Shown: positions 37,575 through 46,115 of the stretch, one piece after another | Numbering within the stretch: position 1 is the first letter of the stretch | How the letters are laid out: every line of letters starts with the position of its first letter | Source of the DNA: Kitasatospora sp. A2-31 | GTDB lineage: Bacteria; Actinomycetota; Actinomycetes; Streptomycetales; Streptomycetaceae | Assembly: GCF_022288725.1 (NCBI RefSeq) | Contig: NZ_JAKNTA010000002.1 | Span: forward strand, 62,924-126,923 | Direction of reading: 5' to 3' | DNA length: 64,000 bases | Notes under the pieces: generated by a model | Told to the model about the DNA's origin: nothing | The model's database searches: none | What the model saw: only the letters and a program-made list of their open reading frames with translations | Program-made: the position numbers and the translations under genes

Positions 37575-38945
37575 ATGCGTCTGGGTGTCTCGGCAAGGCC
37601 TGTTCGTGTCGGAGTGTTCGCCGCTGTGCTCGCGTTGCTCGGCGGCCTGTTGCTCGGCTGGTCCGGGCGGGCGGGGGCGGCGGGCGATCCGCTGATCTCG
37701 CAGGGAAGGGCCGCGACGGCCTCGTCCACCGAGGGGTCGTCGTACGCGGCGGGGAAGGCGTTCGACGGCAGTACCTCCACGCGGTGGGCGAGTGCGGAGG
37801 GCAAGGACCCGCAGTGGCTGCGGGTGGACCTCGGGGGGAACGCCACCGTCTCCCGGGTGAAGCTGAGTTGGGAGGCGGCCTACGCGAAGGCGTACCGGGT
37901 GGAGGTGTCGGCGGACGGGGAGACCTGGACGACCGTGGCGGAGGAGAAGGCCGGGAACGGCGGGACGGACGACTGGGCGGGCCTGGCCGGAAAGGGCCGC
38001 TACGTCCGGATGTACGGGACGGCGCGCGGCACGTCGTACGGGTACTCGCTGTTCGAGATGCAGGTGTACGGGGTCCCGGACGGCGGCCCGTCGCCGACCG
38101 GCCCGTCGCCGACCGGCCCCTCCCCGACCGCGAGCACGCCGGCCGGCGCGTTCACCGTGGTGGCGGCGGGGGACATCGCCGCGCAGTGCACCGCCTCGGA
38201 CAGCGGGTGCGCGCACCCGAAGACGGCCGCACTGGCCCAGCGGATCAACCCGCGGTTCTACCTGACGATGGGTGACAACCAGTACGACGACGCCCGGCTG
38301 GCGGACTTCCGGAACTACTACGACAAGACCTGGGGGGCGTTCAAGGCGAAGACCCACCCGGTGCCGGGCAACCACGAGACCTACGACCCGGCCGGGCCGC
38401 TCGCCGGGTACAAGGCCTACTTCGGCAGCATCGCCTACCCGCAGGGGAAGAGCTGGTACAGCTTCGACGAGGGCAACTGGCACTTCGTCGCACTGGACTC
38501 CAACGCCTTCGACCAGAGCGCCCAGATCGACTGGCTGAAGGCCGACCTGGCGGCCAACTCGAGGAAGTGCGTCGCCGCGTACTGGCACCACCCGCTGTAC
38601 TCCTCGGGCGGGCACGGCAACGACCCGGTCTCCCGCCCGGTGTGGAAGATCCTCTACGCGGCCGGGGCCGACCTGGTACTGAACGGGCACGACCACCACT
38701 ACGAGCGGTTCGCCCCGCAGGACCCGGACGGGAAGGCCACCGCGGACGGGATCGTCGAGATCGTCGGCGGGATGGGCGGCGCCGAGCCGTACCCGATCGA
38801 GCAGGTCCAGCCGAACAGCCAGAAGCGGATCAGTGGCGAATACGGCGTGCTGAAGCTGGACTTCACCGACTCCGGCTACGGCTGGACCTACGTCGGAACG
38901 GACGGCCGGGTCAAGGACACCGGCCCGACGTACAGCTGCCACTGA
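37575..38945 (+). CDS. Secreted metallophosphoesterase with F5/8C (discoidin) domain
   Basis: 456 residues, ATG with GGAG upstream. A signal peptide (about 1-36) is followed by an F5/8 type C carbohydrate-binding domain (about 40-165, ATASSTEGSSYAAGKAFDGS). A GPSPT triple repeat linker comes next. The calcineurin-like phosphoesterase follows: AAGDIAAQ, MGDNQYDD, PGNHETY, YWHHPLY and NGHDHHYERF supply the two-metal site. It probably hydrolyses an extracellular phosphoester at a glycan surface. The next gene starts one base after its stop, so it leads a three-gene operon. Confidence 0.94.
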   Translation: MRLGVSARPVRVGVFAAVLALLGGLLLGWSGRAGAAGDPLISQGRAATASSTEGSSYAAGKAFDGSTSTRWASAEGKDPQWLRVDLGGNATVSRVKLSWEAAYAKAYRVEVSADGETWTTVAEEKAGNGGTDDWAGLAGKGRYVRMYGTARGTSYGYSLFEMQVYGVPDGGPSPTGPSPTGPSPTASTPAGAFTVVAAGDIAAQCTASDSGCAHPKTAALAQRINPRFYLTMGDNQYDDARLADFRNYYDKTWGAFKAKTHPVPGNHETYDPAGPLAGYKAYFGSIAYPQGKSWYSFDEGNWHFVALDSNAFDQSAQIDWLKADLAANSRKCVAAYWHHPLYSSGGHGNDPVSRPVWKILYAAGADLVLNGHDHHYERFAPQDPDGKATADGIVEIVGGMGGAEPYPIEQVQPNSQKRISGEYGVLKLDFTDSGYGWTYVGTDGRVKDTGPTYSCH

Positions 38946-38946
38946 T

Positions 38947-40290
38947 ATGTACCTGGCCACCACCGGCCGCCGTACGGACGCGCCGTCCCGCCCCGCGGGG
39001 ACGGGACGGCGCGTCCCCGGCACGGTCGTCGCGCTCGGCGCGGTCAGCCTGGTCACCGACGTCTCCTCGGAGATGGTCACCGCCGTGCTGCCGCTCTACC
39101 TGGTGCTGGGGCTCGGCCTCTCGCCCCTGCAATTCGGTTTCCTGGACGGGATGTTCAACGGCGCCACGGCGCTGGTCCGGCTGCTCGGCGGCAGGCTCGC
39201 CGACCGCGGCGGCGGCCGGCACCGGACGGTCGCCGGGGCCGGCTACCTGCTCTCGGCGCTCTCGCGGCTCGGGCTGCTGCTGGCCGGCGGGGCGGCCGGC
39301 GGCATCGCCGCCGCGCTGGCCGCCGACCGGCTCGGCAAGGGCGTGCGGACGGCGCCGCGGGATGCGCTGATCACGCTCAGCGCGCCGCCGGACGCGCTCG
39401 GCCGGGCGTTCGGCGTGCACCGGGCGATGGACACCACGGGAGCGCTGCTCGGACCGCTGGTCGCGTTCGCGGTGCTGTGGGCGACGGCGGACGCGTACGA
39501 CGCGGTCTTCGTGGTCAGCTTCGCCACCGGGCTGTTCGGCGTGCTGGTGCTGGTGCTGTTCGTCCCGCCCGCTCCGGTCCTGCCCGCTCCGGTCCTGCCC
39601 GCTCCGGTCCCGCCTGGTCCGGTCCTGCCCGGTCCGGCGCCGGCCGTTCGGGCGGAGTCCGCCGTGCGGCCCGCGCCGGCGGCGGGGCGGGTGCCCGCTC
39701 CCCGACCGGCCGGGCGGCCGCGCAGCCGGGCGCTCGCCGACCCGGTGTTCCGGCGGGTCGTCACGGCCGCCGCGCTGCTGGGCGCCGCGACGATCGGCGA
39801 CTCCTTCCTCTACCTGCTGCTCCAGCGCGGTCTGGACCTGGCGCCCCTGCTCTTCCCGCTGCTGCCGCTCGGCGCTGCGGCCGGCTACCTGCTGCTGGCC
39901 GTACCGGCGGGGCGGCTCGCCGACCGCATCGGGAGGCGCCTTCCCTTCCTCTGCGGCCACGGCGCGCTGCTCGCGGCCTACCTCACCCTGCTGGCCCCGC
40001 CGGGGTGGCCGGTCGCCGTGCTCGTCCTGGTGCTCCTGGGCCTCTTCTACGCCGCCACGGACGGCGTGCTGATGGCCCTCGCCGGGCCGGTCCTGCCGCG
40101 CGACGGCCGGGCCGGCGGGCTCGCGGTGCTGCAGACCGGCCAGGCGCTGGCCCGGCTGGCCGGTGCGGCCGGCTTCGGTGCGGCCTGGACCTGGTGGGGG
40201 CCGCGCCCCGCCCTGGCGGCGGCCGCACTGGCGCTGGCCGCCGCACTCGTCGCCGCATGGCGGATCCTGCCGGAGGGGGAGTTCTCGTGA
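38947..40290 (+). CDS. MFS transporter
   Basis: 447 residues and about twelve helices. Signature loops include GGRLADRGGGRHR between helices 2 and 3 and AGRLADRIGRRLPF in the second half. The central cytoplasmic loop is stretched by a Pro-rich tract encoded by five 15-bp repeats (APVLP units). Helix 1 (VSLVTDVSSEMVTAVLPLYL) resembles the group of bacterial MFS proteins of unknown substrate often next to hydrolases. Start is one base past the phosphoesterase stop, and its own stop overlaps the next start (GTGA). Confidence 0.9.
   Translation: MYLATTGRRTDAPSRPAGTGRRVPGTVVALGAVSLVTDVSSEMVTAVLPLYLVLGLGLSPLQFGFLDGMFNGATALVRLLGGRLADRGGGRHRTVAGAGYLLSALSRLGLLLAGGAAGGIAAALAADRLGKGVRTAPRDALITLSAPPDALGRAFGVHRAMDTTGALLGPLVAFAVLWATADAYDAVFVVSFATGLFGVLVLVLFVPPAPVLPAPVLPAPVPPGPVLPGPAPAVRAESAVRPAPAAGRVPAPRPAGRPRSRALADPVFRRVVTAAALLGAATIGDSFLYLLLQRGLDLAPLLFPLLPLGAAAGYLLLAVPAGRLADRIGRRLPFLCGHGALLAAYLTLLAPPGWPVAVLVLVLLGLFYAATDGVLMALAGPVLPRDGRAGGLAVLQTGQALARLAGAAGFGAAWTWWGPRPALAAAALALAAALVAAWRILPEGEFS
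39571..39645 (+). repeat. 15-bp tandem repeats inside the MFS gene
   Basis: Five units of the type GCTCCGGTCCTGCCC (the last two diverged) encode a Pro/Ala/Val spacer in the central cytoplasmic loop. The frame is kept, so the unit number could vary between strains without breaking the protein. Confidence 0.88.
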
Positions 40291-41258
40291 AGGCGCGTCC
40301 GGTGCTGCTGATCGCCGCCGCCCTGGTGCTGCTGGGCGGCTCGCTCGGCTACGTGCTGCACGCCCGGCAGCGCGGCGGCGGGCCCCGGCTCGTCGCCGCG
40401 GAGAGCTCGTTCACCCTGGACGAGGCCGGGCTCTACTACCGGGACGGCGCCACCGGCCGGGTCGCCCGCGCCCCGGGGGTGCCGGACGGGCCGTCCTGCG
40501 TGCGCTTCTACGCCGCGGGGGCCCGGGCCCTGTGCCTGCGGGCGCTTCCCGGTACCCCGGCCCGCACCCAGGCGGTGGTGTACGACCGGCGGTTCACCGA
40601 GCTCCAGACGGTGACGGTGCCCGGCATCCCGAACCGGGCCCGGGTGTCGGCCTCCGGGCACCTGCTCTCCTGGACCACCTTCGCGGTGGGGGATTCCTAC
40701 GCGGCGGGCACGTTCTCCACCCGGACGTCGATCCTGGACCTCCGCACCGGCTACCTGGTCAAGTCGATCGAGTCCATTCCGCTCACCGTCGACGGCAGCC
40801 GGTACCACGCCGCCGACGTCAACTACTGGGGCGTCGACTTCGCCGCCGACGACAACCGCTTCTACGCCACCGTCTCGACCGGCGGCCGGACCCACCTGGT
40901 CGAGGGCGACCTCAAGGCGTGGTCGGCCCGCACGCTGCGGGAGAACGTGGAGTGCCCCTCGCTCTCGCCGGACGGCACCCGGATCGCCTTCAAGAAGAAG
41001 GTCTCGGCGGATCCGGCGGCGCCCTGGCGGCTCCACGTCCTGGAACTGGAGGGGATGCGCGAGCACCCGCTGGCCGAGTCGCGGAGCGTGGACGACCAGG
41101 CGGCCTGGCTCGACGGCGGGACGCTCGGCTACGCACTGCCGGCCCGGGAGGGCCGGGGCACCGACGTCTGGAGCGTTCCGGCGGACGGCGGCGGGACACC
41201 GCACCTGCTGGTGCCCGGGGGTTCGTCGCCGGTGGCCGTCGCGCCGGCGCCGGGCTGA
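40287..41258 (+). CDS. Membrane-anchored beta-propeller (TolB-like) protein
   Basis: 323 residues from GTG 40287, with GGAGGGGG upstream and a four-base overlap with the MFS stop. An N-terminal membrane helix or uncleaved signal (about 5-24) is followed by an extracytoplasmic domain with WD/TolB-like propeller blades: SPDGTRIAFKKK, QAAWLDGGTLGYALP, GTDVWSVPADGGG. Function unknown. The operon of phosphoesterase, exporter and propeller suggests an envelope task. Confidence 0.85.
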   Translation: MKARPVLLIAAALVLLGGSLGYVLHARQRGGGPRLVAAESSFTLDEAGLYYRDGATGRVARAPGVPDGPSCVRFYAAGARALCLRALPGTPARTQAVVYDRRFTELQTVTVPGIPNRARVSASGHLLSWTTFAVGDSYAAGTFSTRTSILDLRTGYLVKSIESIPLTVDGSRYHAADVNYWGVDFAADDNRFYATVSTGGRTHLVEGDLKAWSARTLRENVECPSLSPDGTRIAFKKKVSADPAAPWRLHVLELEGMREHPLAESRSVDDQAAWLDGGTLGYALPAREGRGTDVWSVPADGGGTPHLLVPGGSSPVAVAPAPG

Positions 41259-41377
41259 CCAGGCCGGCCGGGCGGCCACCGGGTGTGCCCGCAAGGCCAC
41301 GGACGGGGCCGCCGGACTCCGGGCGGGCCCGGCGGCCCGGCCCGGTGCCAGACTGGTCATGAGGGCTGGAGGTCGTG

Positions 41378-42004
41378 ATGGGGTTCTACGCCGATCAGGT
41401 CGTGCCGCGGATCGTCAACGTCGTCTGCGGGACGAAGGAGGCCGCGCACCTTCGGCGGAGGGTGTGCGAGGGCCTGGAGGGCGATGTCCTGGAGATCGGG
41501 TTCGGCTCGGGGCTGAACGTCCCGTTCTACCCGCGGGCCGTGACCAGGGTCGCCGCGGTGGACCCCTCCGACGTGGGCTGGAAGCTCGCGGCCGACCGTG
41601 TGGCGGCGACCCCGGTCCGGGTGGAGCGCGGTGGCCTGGACGGCCAGGTGCTGCCCTTCCCGGACCACGGCTTCGACGCGGCGCTGTCGACCTGGACGCT
41701 GTGCACCGTCCCGGACGCCGAGGCCGCCCTCCGGGAGGTGCGGCGCGTCCTCAGGCCCGGCGGGACGCTGCACTTCCTCGAGCACGGCCTGGCGCCGGAG
41801 GGGGACGAGGGCGTGCGTCGCTGGCAGCGGCGTCTCGACCCGCTGGAGCAGCGGCTGTTCGCCGGGTGCCACCTGACCCGTCCGGTCACCGAGTTGCTGA
41901 CGGGGGCGGGCTTCGTCATCACCGACCTCGACGTCTTCTACGAGAAGGGCGCCCCGAAGCCGATGGGCGCCGACTCCCTCGGCGTGGCCGTTTCGCCCGC
42001 CTGA
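41378..42004 (+). CDS. Class I SAM-dependent methyltransferase
   Basis: 208 residues from ATG 41378 (GGAGG five bases upstream); the GTG one codon earlier is too close to the SD. Motif I is VLEIGFGSGLNVPF, motif II includes AVDPSD, and LRPGGTLHFLEHG is the post-motif strand. It resembles the UbiE/methyltransferase-11 type with a small-molecule substrate that cannot be named. It is convergent with the DoxX gene. Confidence 0.92.
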   Translation: MGFYADQVVPRIVNVVCGTKEAAHLRRRVCEGLEGDVLEIGFGSGLNVPFYPRAVTRVAAVDPSDVGWKLAADRVAATPVRVERGGLDGQVLPFPDHGFDAALSTWTLCTVPDAEAALREVRRVLRPGGTLHFLEHGLAPEGDEGVRRWQRRLDPLEQRLFAGCHLTRPVTELLTGAGFVITDLDVFYEKGAPKPMGADSLGVAVSPA

Positions 42005-42093
42005 ACCGGGACCGCGGCGGGCGCGTGCCCCGCGGTCGGCCGCCGGCCGTGGCGGTGCACGGGGCGGCGGGGCCGACGCGCGCGGCGAGGGGT

Positions 42094-42123
42094 GGCCGCC
42101 GGCCCGTGGTGGGGCCGGCGGCC
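42094..42123. terminator. Bidirectional terminator between methyltransferase and DoxX genes
   Basis: GGCCGCCGGCCC pairs perfectly with 42112-42123 around GTGGTG, 20 bases past the DoxX stop on the minus strand. Confidence 0.82.
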
Positions 42124-42143
42124 GTTCCGTGACTGCCGCGGGC

Positions 42144-42611
42144 TCAGCCCGCCGCGGTCGCCCGCGAGCTCTGCCCGGCGTGGTCGGACCGCGCCGCGCT
42201 CCGACCGGGGAGCAGCCGGTCCAGCGCGTACGGGCCGCCACCGATCGCCGTGATGGCGAGGAACGCCCAGCAGAACATCACCGACGGTTCGCCGTTGTTC
42301 TGCAGCGGCAGCAGGGCGTGCTCCTGGTGGACCGTGAAGTACGCGTAGGCCATCGAGCCGGAACAGATCAGTGCCGCGACGCGGGTGCCGAGGCCCACCG
42401 CGACCAGGACGCCGCCGACGAGCTGGATCAGCGCCGCCCACCAGCCGGGCCACTCCCCGACGGGTATGGTGCCGCCGCCCTTGGCGCCGCCGAACACGCC
42501 GAACATCGACGCTGCGCCGTGGCAGGCGAAGAGCAGGCCGACGACGACCCGGAACGCGGTGAGGACGATCGGGCGGGCGACGTCGAGCGCCTGGGTCTGG
42601 GTTCTTGCCAT
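42144..42611 (-). CDS. DoxX family membrane protein
   Basis: 155 residues with four predicted helices. ALIQLVGGVLVAVGLGTRVAALI and the N-terminal FRVVVGLLFACHGAASMFG are typical of DoxX. Family members act in thiosulfate:quinone oxidoreductase or in redox/stress membrane complexes (as with mycobacterial SodA/SseA); the role here is unknown. SD AGGAGG is about 12 bases before the ATG. It is divergent from the TetR gene, with its own promoter TTGTCA-N18-TACCCT and a palindrome over the -10. Confidence 0.9.
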   Translation of the reverse strand: MARTQTQALDVARPIVLTAFRVVVGLLFACHGAASMFGVFGGAKGGGTIPVGEWPGWWAALIQLVGGVLVAVGLGTRVAALICSGSMAYAYFTVHQEHALLPLQNNGEPSVMFCWAFLAITAIGGGPYALDRLLPGRSAARSDHAGQSSRATAAG

Positions 42612-42659
42612 GGGGAGACTTGCCTCCTGTGGGGAGGGAACAGGGGGGACGAGCGGCGG

Positions 42660-42691
42660 TAAGGGTACCCTTAGCGATCTTGAGTTGACAA
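42660..42691 (-). promoter_or_regulatory. DoxX promoter with TAAGGGTACCCTTA operator
   Basis: On the minus strand TTGTCA (42686-42691) and TACCCT (42662-42667) are 18 bases apart. The 14-bp perfect palindrome TAAGGGTACCCTTA (42660-42673) covers the -10. This is a separate sequence from the TetR palindrome nearby, so a second regulator is likely. Confidence 0.6.
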
Positions 42692-42756
42692 TACGTCAGT
42701 TCTTCGGCCGTGCCCGAAGGGGTCGGTTCGGGGCCGGTTCGACTCCTCCGCGATTC

Positions 42757-42786
42757 TTGACCGATCGGTCTGGATATGACTATAGT
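42757..42786 (+). promoter_or_regulatory. TetR promoter (leaderless) overlapped by TetR operator
   Basis: TTGACC (42757-42762) and TATAGT (42781-42786) are 18 bases apart. The ATG of the TetR gene begins six bases after the -10 with no SD, so the message is predicted to be leaderless. The perfect palindrome GACCGATCGGTC (42759-42770) overlaps the -35, as expected for autorepression. Confidence 0.75.
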
Positions 42787-42792
42787 TCAGAT

Positions 42793-43383
42793 ATGGCGCG
42801 AACCAAGGAATTCGACCCGGACGCGGCGCTCCAGTCGGCGCTGGAGCTGTTCTGGCGGCGCGGCTACGAGGCGACGTCGATGGCCGACCTGGTCGATGAG
42901 CTGGGGATCGCCCGGGCCAGCCTCTACGCCACCTTCGGCAGCAAGCGGGAGCTCTACCTGCGCGCGTTGGAGCGGTACGGCGAGCAGTGCGATCCGGGGC
43001 TGCTCGCCGAGCTGTCCCAACCCGGTCCGGTGCTGCCGGCCGTCCGTGCAGTGGTTCGACGGTATGCCCGGGAATCGTGCGAGGACGCCGAGAGCGGCCT
43101 CCGGCGCGGATGCTTCGTCACCAATGCGGCGGTCGAGGTCGCCCCGCGCGATCCGGACGCGGCCCGCCGGGTCGCGGCCAGTCTCGGCCACCTGGAGACG
43201 GTGCTCACCGCGGCGCTGGTCCGTGCCGAGGCGCAGCGAGAGCTGCCCGAGGGGCGTGATCCGCGCGCGCTGGCACGGATGCTGCTGGTGCTGCTTCAGG
43301 GCATGCGGGTGATCGGCAAGGCCGGCGACGGGTCGGCCCGCCTGCGTGACGCCGCCGAGCAGGCGCTCGCCCTGCTGGACTGA
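42793..43383 (+). CDS. TetR-family transcriptional repressor
   Basis: 196 residues. The N-terminal helix-turn-helix is ALELFWRRGYEATSMADLVDELGIARASLYATFGSKRELYLRAL (split over about 16-59). The C-terminal ligand domain resembles the TetR_C subgroup with ESGLRRGCFVTNAAVEVAPRD. It likely binds GACCGATCGGTC over its own -35 and a related site (GATCGAACGATC) in front of the SDR gene downstream, which makes that oxidoreductase a probable target. Confidence 0.95.
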   Translation: MARTKEFDPDAALQSALELFWRRGYEATSMADLVDELGIARASLYATFGSKRELYLRALERYGEQCDPGLLAELSQPGPVLPAVRAVVRRYARESCEDAESGLRRGCFVTNAAVEVAPRDPDAARRVAASLGHLETVLTAALVRAEAQRELPEGRDPRALARMLLVLLQGMRVIGKAGDGSARLRDAAEQALALLD

Positions 43384-43451
43384 GCCCGTCCGCCTGCCGC
43401 TCGGGCGTCGGTCGTCGCGCTGGGGTCGCGCGCTCTGCTGCCCTCTTTCTG

Positions 43452-43463
43452 GATCGAACGATC
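43452..43463. promoter_or_regulatory. Second TetR-like operator, before the SDR gene
   Basis: GATCG-AA-CGATC is a perfect inverted repeat matching the TetR autoregulatory site at 9 of 12 positions (consensus GAYCGAWCGRTC). It lies in the SDR upstream region, 141 bases before its ATG, next to an A/T-rich stretch that could hold the promoter. Confidence 0.55.
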
Positions 43464-43603
43464 AATTTAGACGGCGGTCACGGAGAGAGATAGTCGATTC
43501 GGTCGTCCACGACCCGGATTCGCCGCGACCGGAGCGGCGGCCCCGCCCCCTGATACGTCCGGCCCCGACCCCCTGACCCAGAACGCACAGAGGAGAGCTC
43601 CGC

Positions 43604-44365
43604 ATGACCACGCGTTTCGCCGACCGTTCCGTCCTCGTCACCGGCGCCGGCAGCGGCATCGGCCGCGCCACCGCCCTGGCCTTCGCCCGTGAGGGCGCCC
43701 GGGTCGTGGTGGCCGGCCGCACCGGGTCCTCGCTCGCCGAGACCGTCCGGCTGATCGAGGAGGAGGGCGGCAAGGCCCTGGCCGTCGTCGGGGACGTCGC
43801 CGACGGCGAGGATGCCGCCCGGCTGGTCCGCACGACGGTCGAACGGTTCGGCGGCCTCGACGTCGCCGTCAACAACGCCGGCATCCTCGGCACGCCCGGG
43901 CCGATCGCCGACACCGACGAGCGGGACTGGCAGCGCCTGATCGACACCAACCTCACCGGTACCTGGCTCGCCATGAAGCACCAGATCACCCACATGCGGG
44001 CGAACGGCGGCGGCGCCATCGTCAACGTCTCCTCCAACCTCGGCACCCACATGCGCCTGGCCGGCCTGGGCGCCTACGCCGTCACCAAGGCGGCCGTCGC
44101 CACCCTGACCCGCGCCGCCGCCCGCGACCACATCGCCGACGGGGTCCGGATCAACTCGGTCAGCCCCGGCCCGGTCGACACCGCGATGTCCAGCCGCCCC
44201 GGCGAGAACGCCACCGAGAAGGCCGACCGCATGAGGGCCCAGGTACCGGCCGGCCGCGCCGGCACCGTCGAGGAGATCGCCGCCGCGGTGCTCCACCTCG
44301 CCTCCGCCGAGTCCGCCTTCACCGTCGGCGCCGACCTCGTCCTCGACGGCGGCATCACGGCCTGA
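43604..44365 (+). CDS. SDR-family NAD(P)-dependent oxidoreductase
   Basis: 253 residues, ATG with GAGGAGAG upstream. Classical short-chain dehydrogenase: TGAGSGIGRA cofactor loop (about 13-22), NNAG, catalytic Ser in NVSSN and YAVTK (Tyr and Lys). SPGPVDTAM follows the active site. It is closest in style to glucose-1-dehydrogenase or 3-oxoacyl reductase-like members; the substrate is unknown. It follows a TetR regulator whose operator sequence recurs in its upstream region. Confidence 0.95.
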   Translation: MTTRFADRSVLVTGAGSGIGRATALAFAREGARVVVAGRTGSSLAETVRLIEEEGGKALAVVGDVADGEDAARLVRTTVERFGGLDVAVNNAGILGTPGPIADTDERDWQRLIDTNLTGTWLAMKHQITHMRANGGGAIVNVSSNLGTHMRLAGLGAYAVTKAAVATLTRAAARDHIADGVRINSVSPGPVDTAMSSRPGENATEKADRMRAQVPAGRAGTVEEIAAAVLHLASAESAFTVGADLVLDGGITA

Positions 44366-44393
44366 CGGCCGGTCGGGCGGAGCACCGGCGGTC

Positions 44394-44426
44394 CGGTGCG
44401 GCCGGTTCGGGGGTCCGGCCGCACCG
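44394..44426. terminator. Terminator between converging SDR and MscS genes
   Basis: CGGTGCGGCCGG pairs perfectly with 44415-44426 around a nine-base loop. Confidence 0.82.
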
Positions 44427-44483
44427 TACCCGGCGGCCGGACCACCGCCCCGCCGCTGCAACGGCGTTCCGGGGACCGCCCGT

Positions 44484-45560
44484 TCAGGGCCGGCCCCGCT
44501 CCGGCGGCCCGCCGGGGAGGTCCGGGTGCCGCACGGGCGCCTCACCCACCGGGAGGCGGGGCAGGGCGTAGGGGTGGTGGTCGCGCAGGTAGCCGACGAG
44601 GTGTTCGCGCAGCCGGCAGCGGAGCTCGAACGCGTCGTCGGCGTTCGCCGCCGTGGCCAGCGCCCGGACGACGATGGTGGTGGGAGTGGTGTCGACCACC
44701 TGGAGGGCGCTGCCCTCGCCGTCCCACAGCTCGCTCTTGGCCAGGAAGTCCTCGAACTCCTCCCGCAGCAGCCCGACCGGGGCGTGGTGGTCGAGGTGCA
44801 GCAGCGCGGTGCCGGTGATCCGGCTGGAGCGACGGGACCAGTTCTCGAACGGGCGGCCCACGAAGTACGACATCGGCATCACCAGCCGCCGCTGGTCCCA
44901 CGTCGCGATCACCACGGCCGTCAGGGTGATCTCCTCCACCGTCCCCCACTCGCCGGCCACCACGACGACGTCGCCGATCCGGGCCAGATCGCCGAAGGCC
45001 ATCTGCACCCCGGCGAAGACGTTGGCGAGCGTGCTCTGCGCGGCCACGCCCGCCGCCACACCGACCAGCCCGGCGGAGGCCAGCAGGCTCGTCCCGACGC
45101 CGCGGACCGTCGGGAAGGTCATCAGGACGGCGCCCAGCGTCGCGACGGCGACGAACGCCTGGCCGATCCGGCCGAGCAGACTGGCCTGGGTCCGGGCCCG
45201 GCCGGCCCACGCCGGGTCGCGGCGGTGCACGGCGAGCCGGACGGCGCCGTCCACGAGCAGCGCCACCAGGCGGGCGCACAGCCAGCCGCCGGAGGCGATG
45301 GCGAGGACCACGGCCAGGTGGCGGAGCCCGTCGCGGGCGGCGGGCGGTGCGTCGACCCACGGCTGTGCGGCGGCGAGCAGGAGGCACGCCGTCAGCGCCA
45401 GGACAGGTCGGCGGCACCTGTGCACGAGGTCCGGGACGCGGGGGCCGCTCCCGGGGGCCGCCAGCCGCCGCGCCACCGCCTGCGCCGTCCGGTCGAGGCC
45501 GTAGGTGAAGAGGGCGGCTGCGGCGCCGACGGTGGCGAGGCGGAGCAGACTCCACCACAT
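44484..45560 (-). CDS. MscS-family mechanosensitive ion channel
   Basis: 358 residues, ATG with GAGGAG upstream. There are about four N-terminal helices. The pore-lining helix and beta domain of the MscS core follow: LLASAGLVGVAAGVAAQSTLANVFAGVQMAF, GDVVVVAGEWGTVEEITLTAVVIATWDQRRLVMPMSYF (in parts), ending in an alpha/beta vestibule domain. It releases solutes under hypo-osmotic stress. It stands alone, just before the sporulation/stress cluster. Confidence 0.94.
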   Translation of the reverse strand: MWWSLLRLATVGAAAALFTYGLDRTAQAVARRLAAPGSGPRVPDLVHRCRRPVLALTACLLLAAAQPWVDAPPAARDGLRHLAVVLAIASGGWLCARLVALLVDGAVRLAVHRRDPAWAGRARTQASLLGRIGQAFVAVATLGAVLMTFPTVRGVGTSLLASAGLVGVAAGVAAQSTLANVFAGVQMAFGDLARIGDVVVVAGEWGTVEEITLTAVVIATWDQRRLVMPMSYFVGRPFENWSRRSSRITGTALLHLDHHAPVGLLREEFEDFLAKSELWDGEGSALQVVDTTPTTIVVRALATAANADDAFELRCRLREHLVGYLRDHHPYALPRLPVGEAPVRHPDLPGGPPERGRP

Positions 45561-45701
45561 CTGCGGCTCTCCTCTCTGCTTCGTGGGGGTGGTGAGGCGG
45601 GGCGGCCCCGCGGCTCGGGACGGCCGTTCGGGCGGCCGCGGGAGGTGGGTGACCGACCGGCGGCCCGCGTCGCCGAGGGCGACGGGGGTCGGCCCGGCCG
45701 G

Positions 45702-46097
45702 TCAGGCGGCCAGTAGGTCCTTCAGGCCCTGGTCCCAGTCGATCCGGGTGTGTTCGAGGCCGGGCGGGACGAGGCGGGTGGTGGCGGTCAAGAAGCGCTC
45801 GACCGCCTCCGCGGGGGCGGCGAGCAGGGCGATGCCGTCGCTGCCGCCGAGCGCGATCAGCATGCGCGTGTCGTCGTACAGCGCGATGTGGACGTCTCCC
45901 TCGCCCGCGGGCGCGTGCATTCCGGCGATGAGCAGGTCGCGCGAGAGCGTCCAGACCGCATCCGCCTGGTAGGAGCCGAAGTCGAGGGTGATCGCGTGGG
46001 GGTCGTCGGTGCGGTAGGACCAGTCGACGTGCAGCTCCTGGCCGTGCTCCTCGTCGGTCACCAGGCGCATGGCGATCCGGGTGGTGAGATGGTCCAT
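45702..46097 (-). CDS. SsgA-like sporulation/cell-division regulator (SALP)
   Basis: 131 residues, the standard SALP length. The conserved core is AVWTLSRDLLIAGMHAPAGEGDVHIALYDD, matching the family's W-x-(F/L)-SRDLL-x-x-G...GxGDV signature. SALPs are found only in morphologically complex actinobacteria and control septum and spore-wall formation. An SD-like GAAGGG is 11 bases before the ATG. Four 13-bp tandem repeats lie immediately upstream. Confidence 0.95.
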   Translation of the reverse strand: MDHLTTRIAMRLVTDEEHGQELHVDWSYRTDDPHAITLDFGSYQADAVWTLSRDLLIAGMHAPAGEGDVHIALYDDTRMLIALGGSDGIALLAAPAEAVERFLTATTRLVPPGLEHTRIDWDQGLKDLLAA

Positions 46098-46115
46098 GGT
46101 GGGGTTTCCCTTCCC

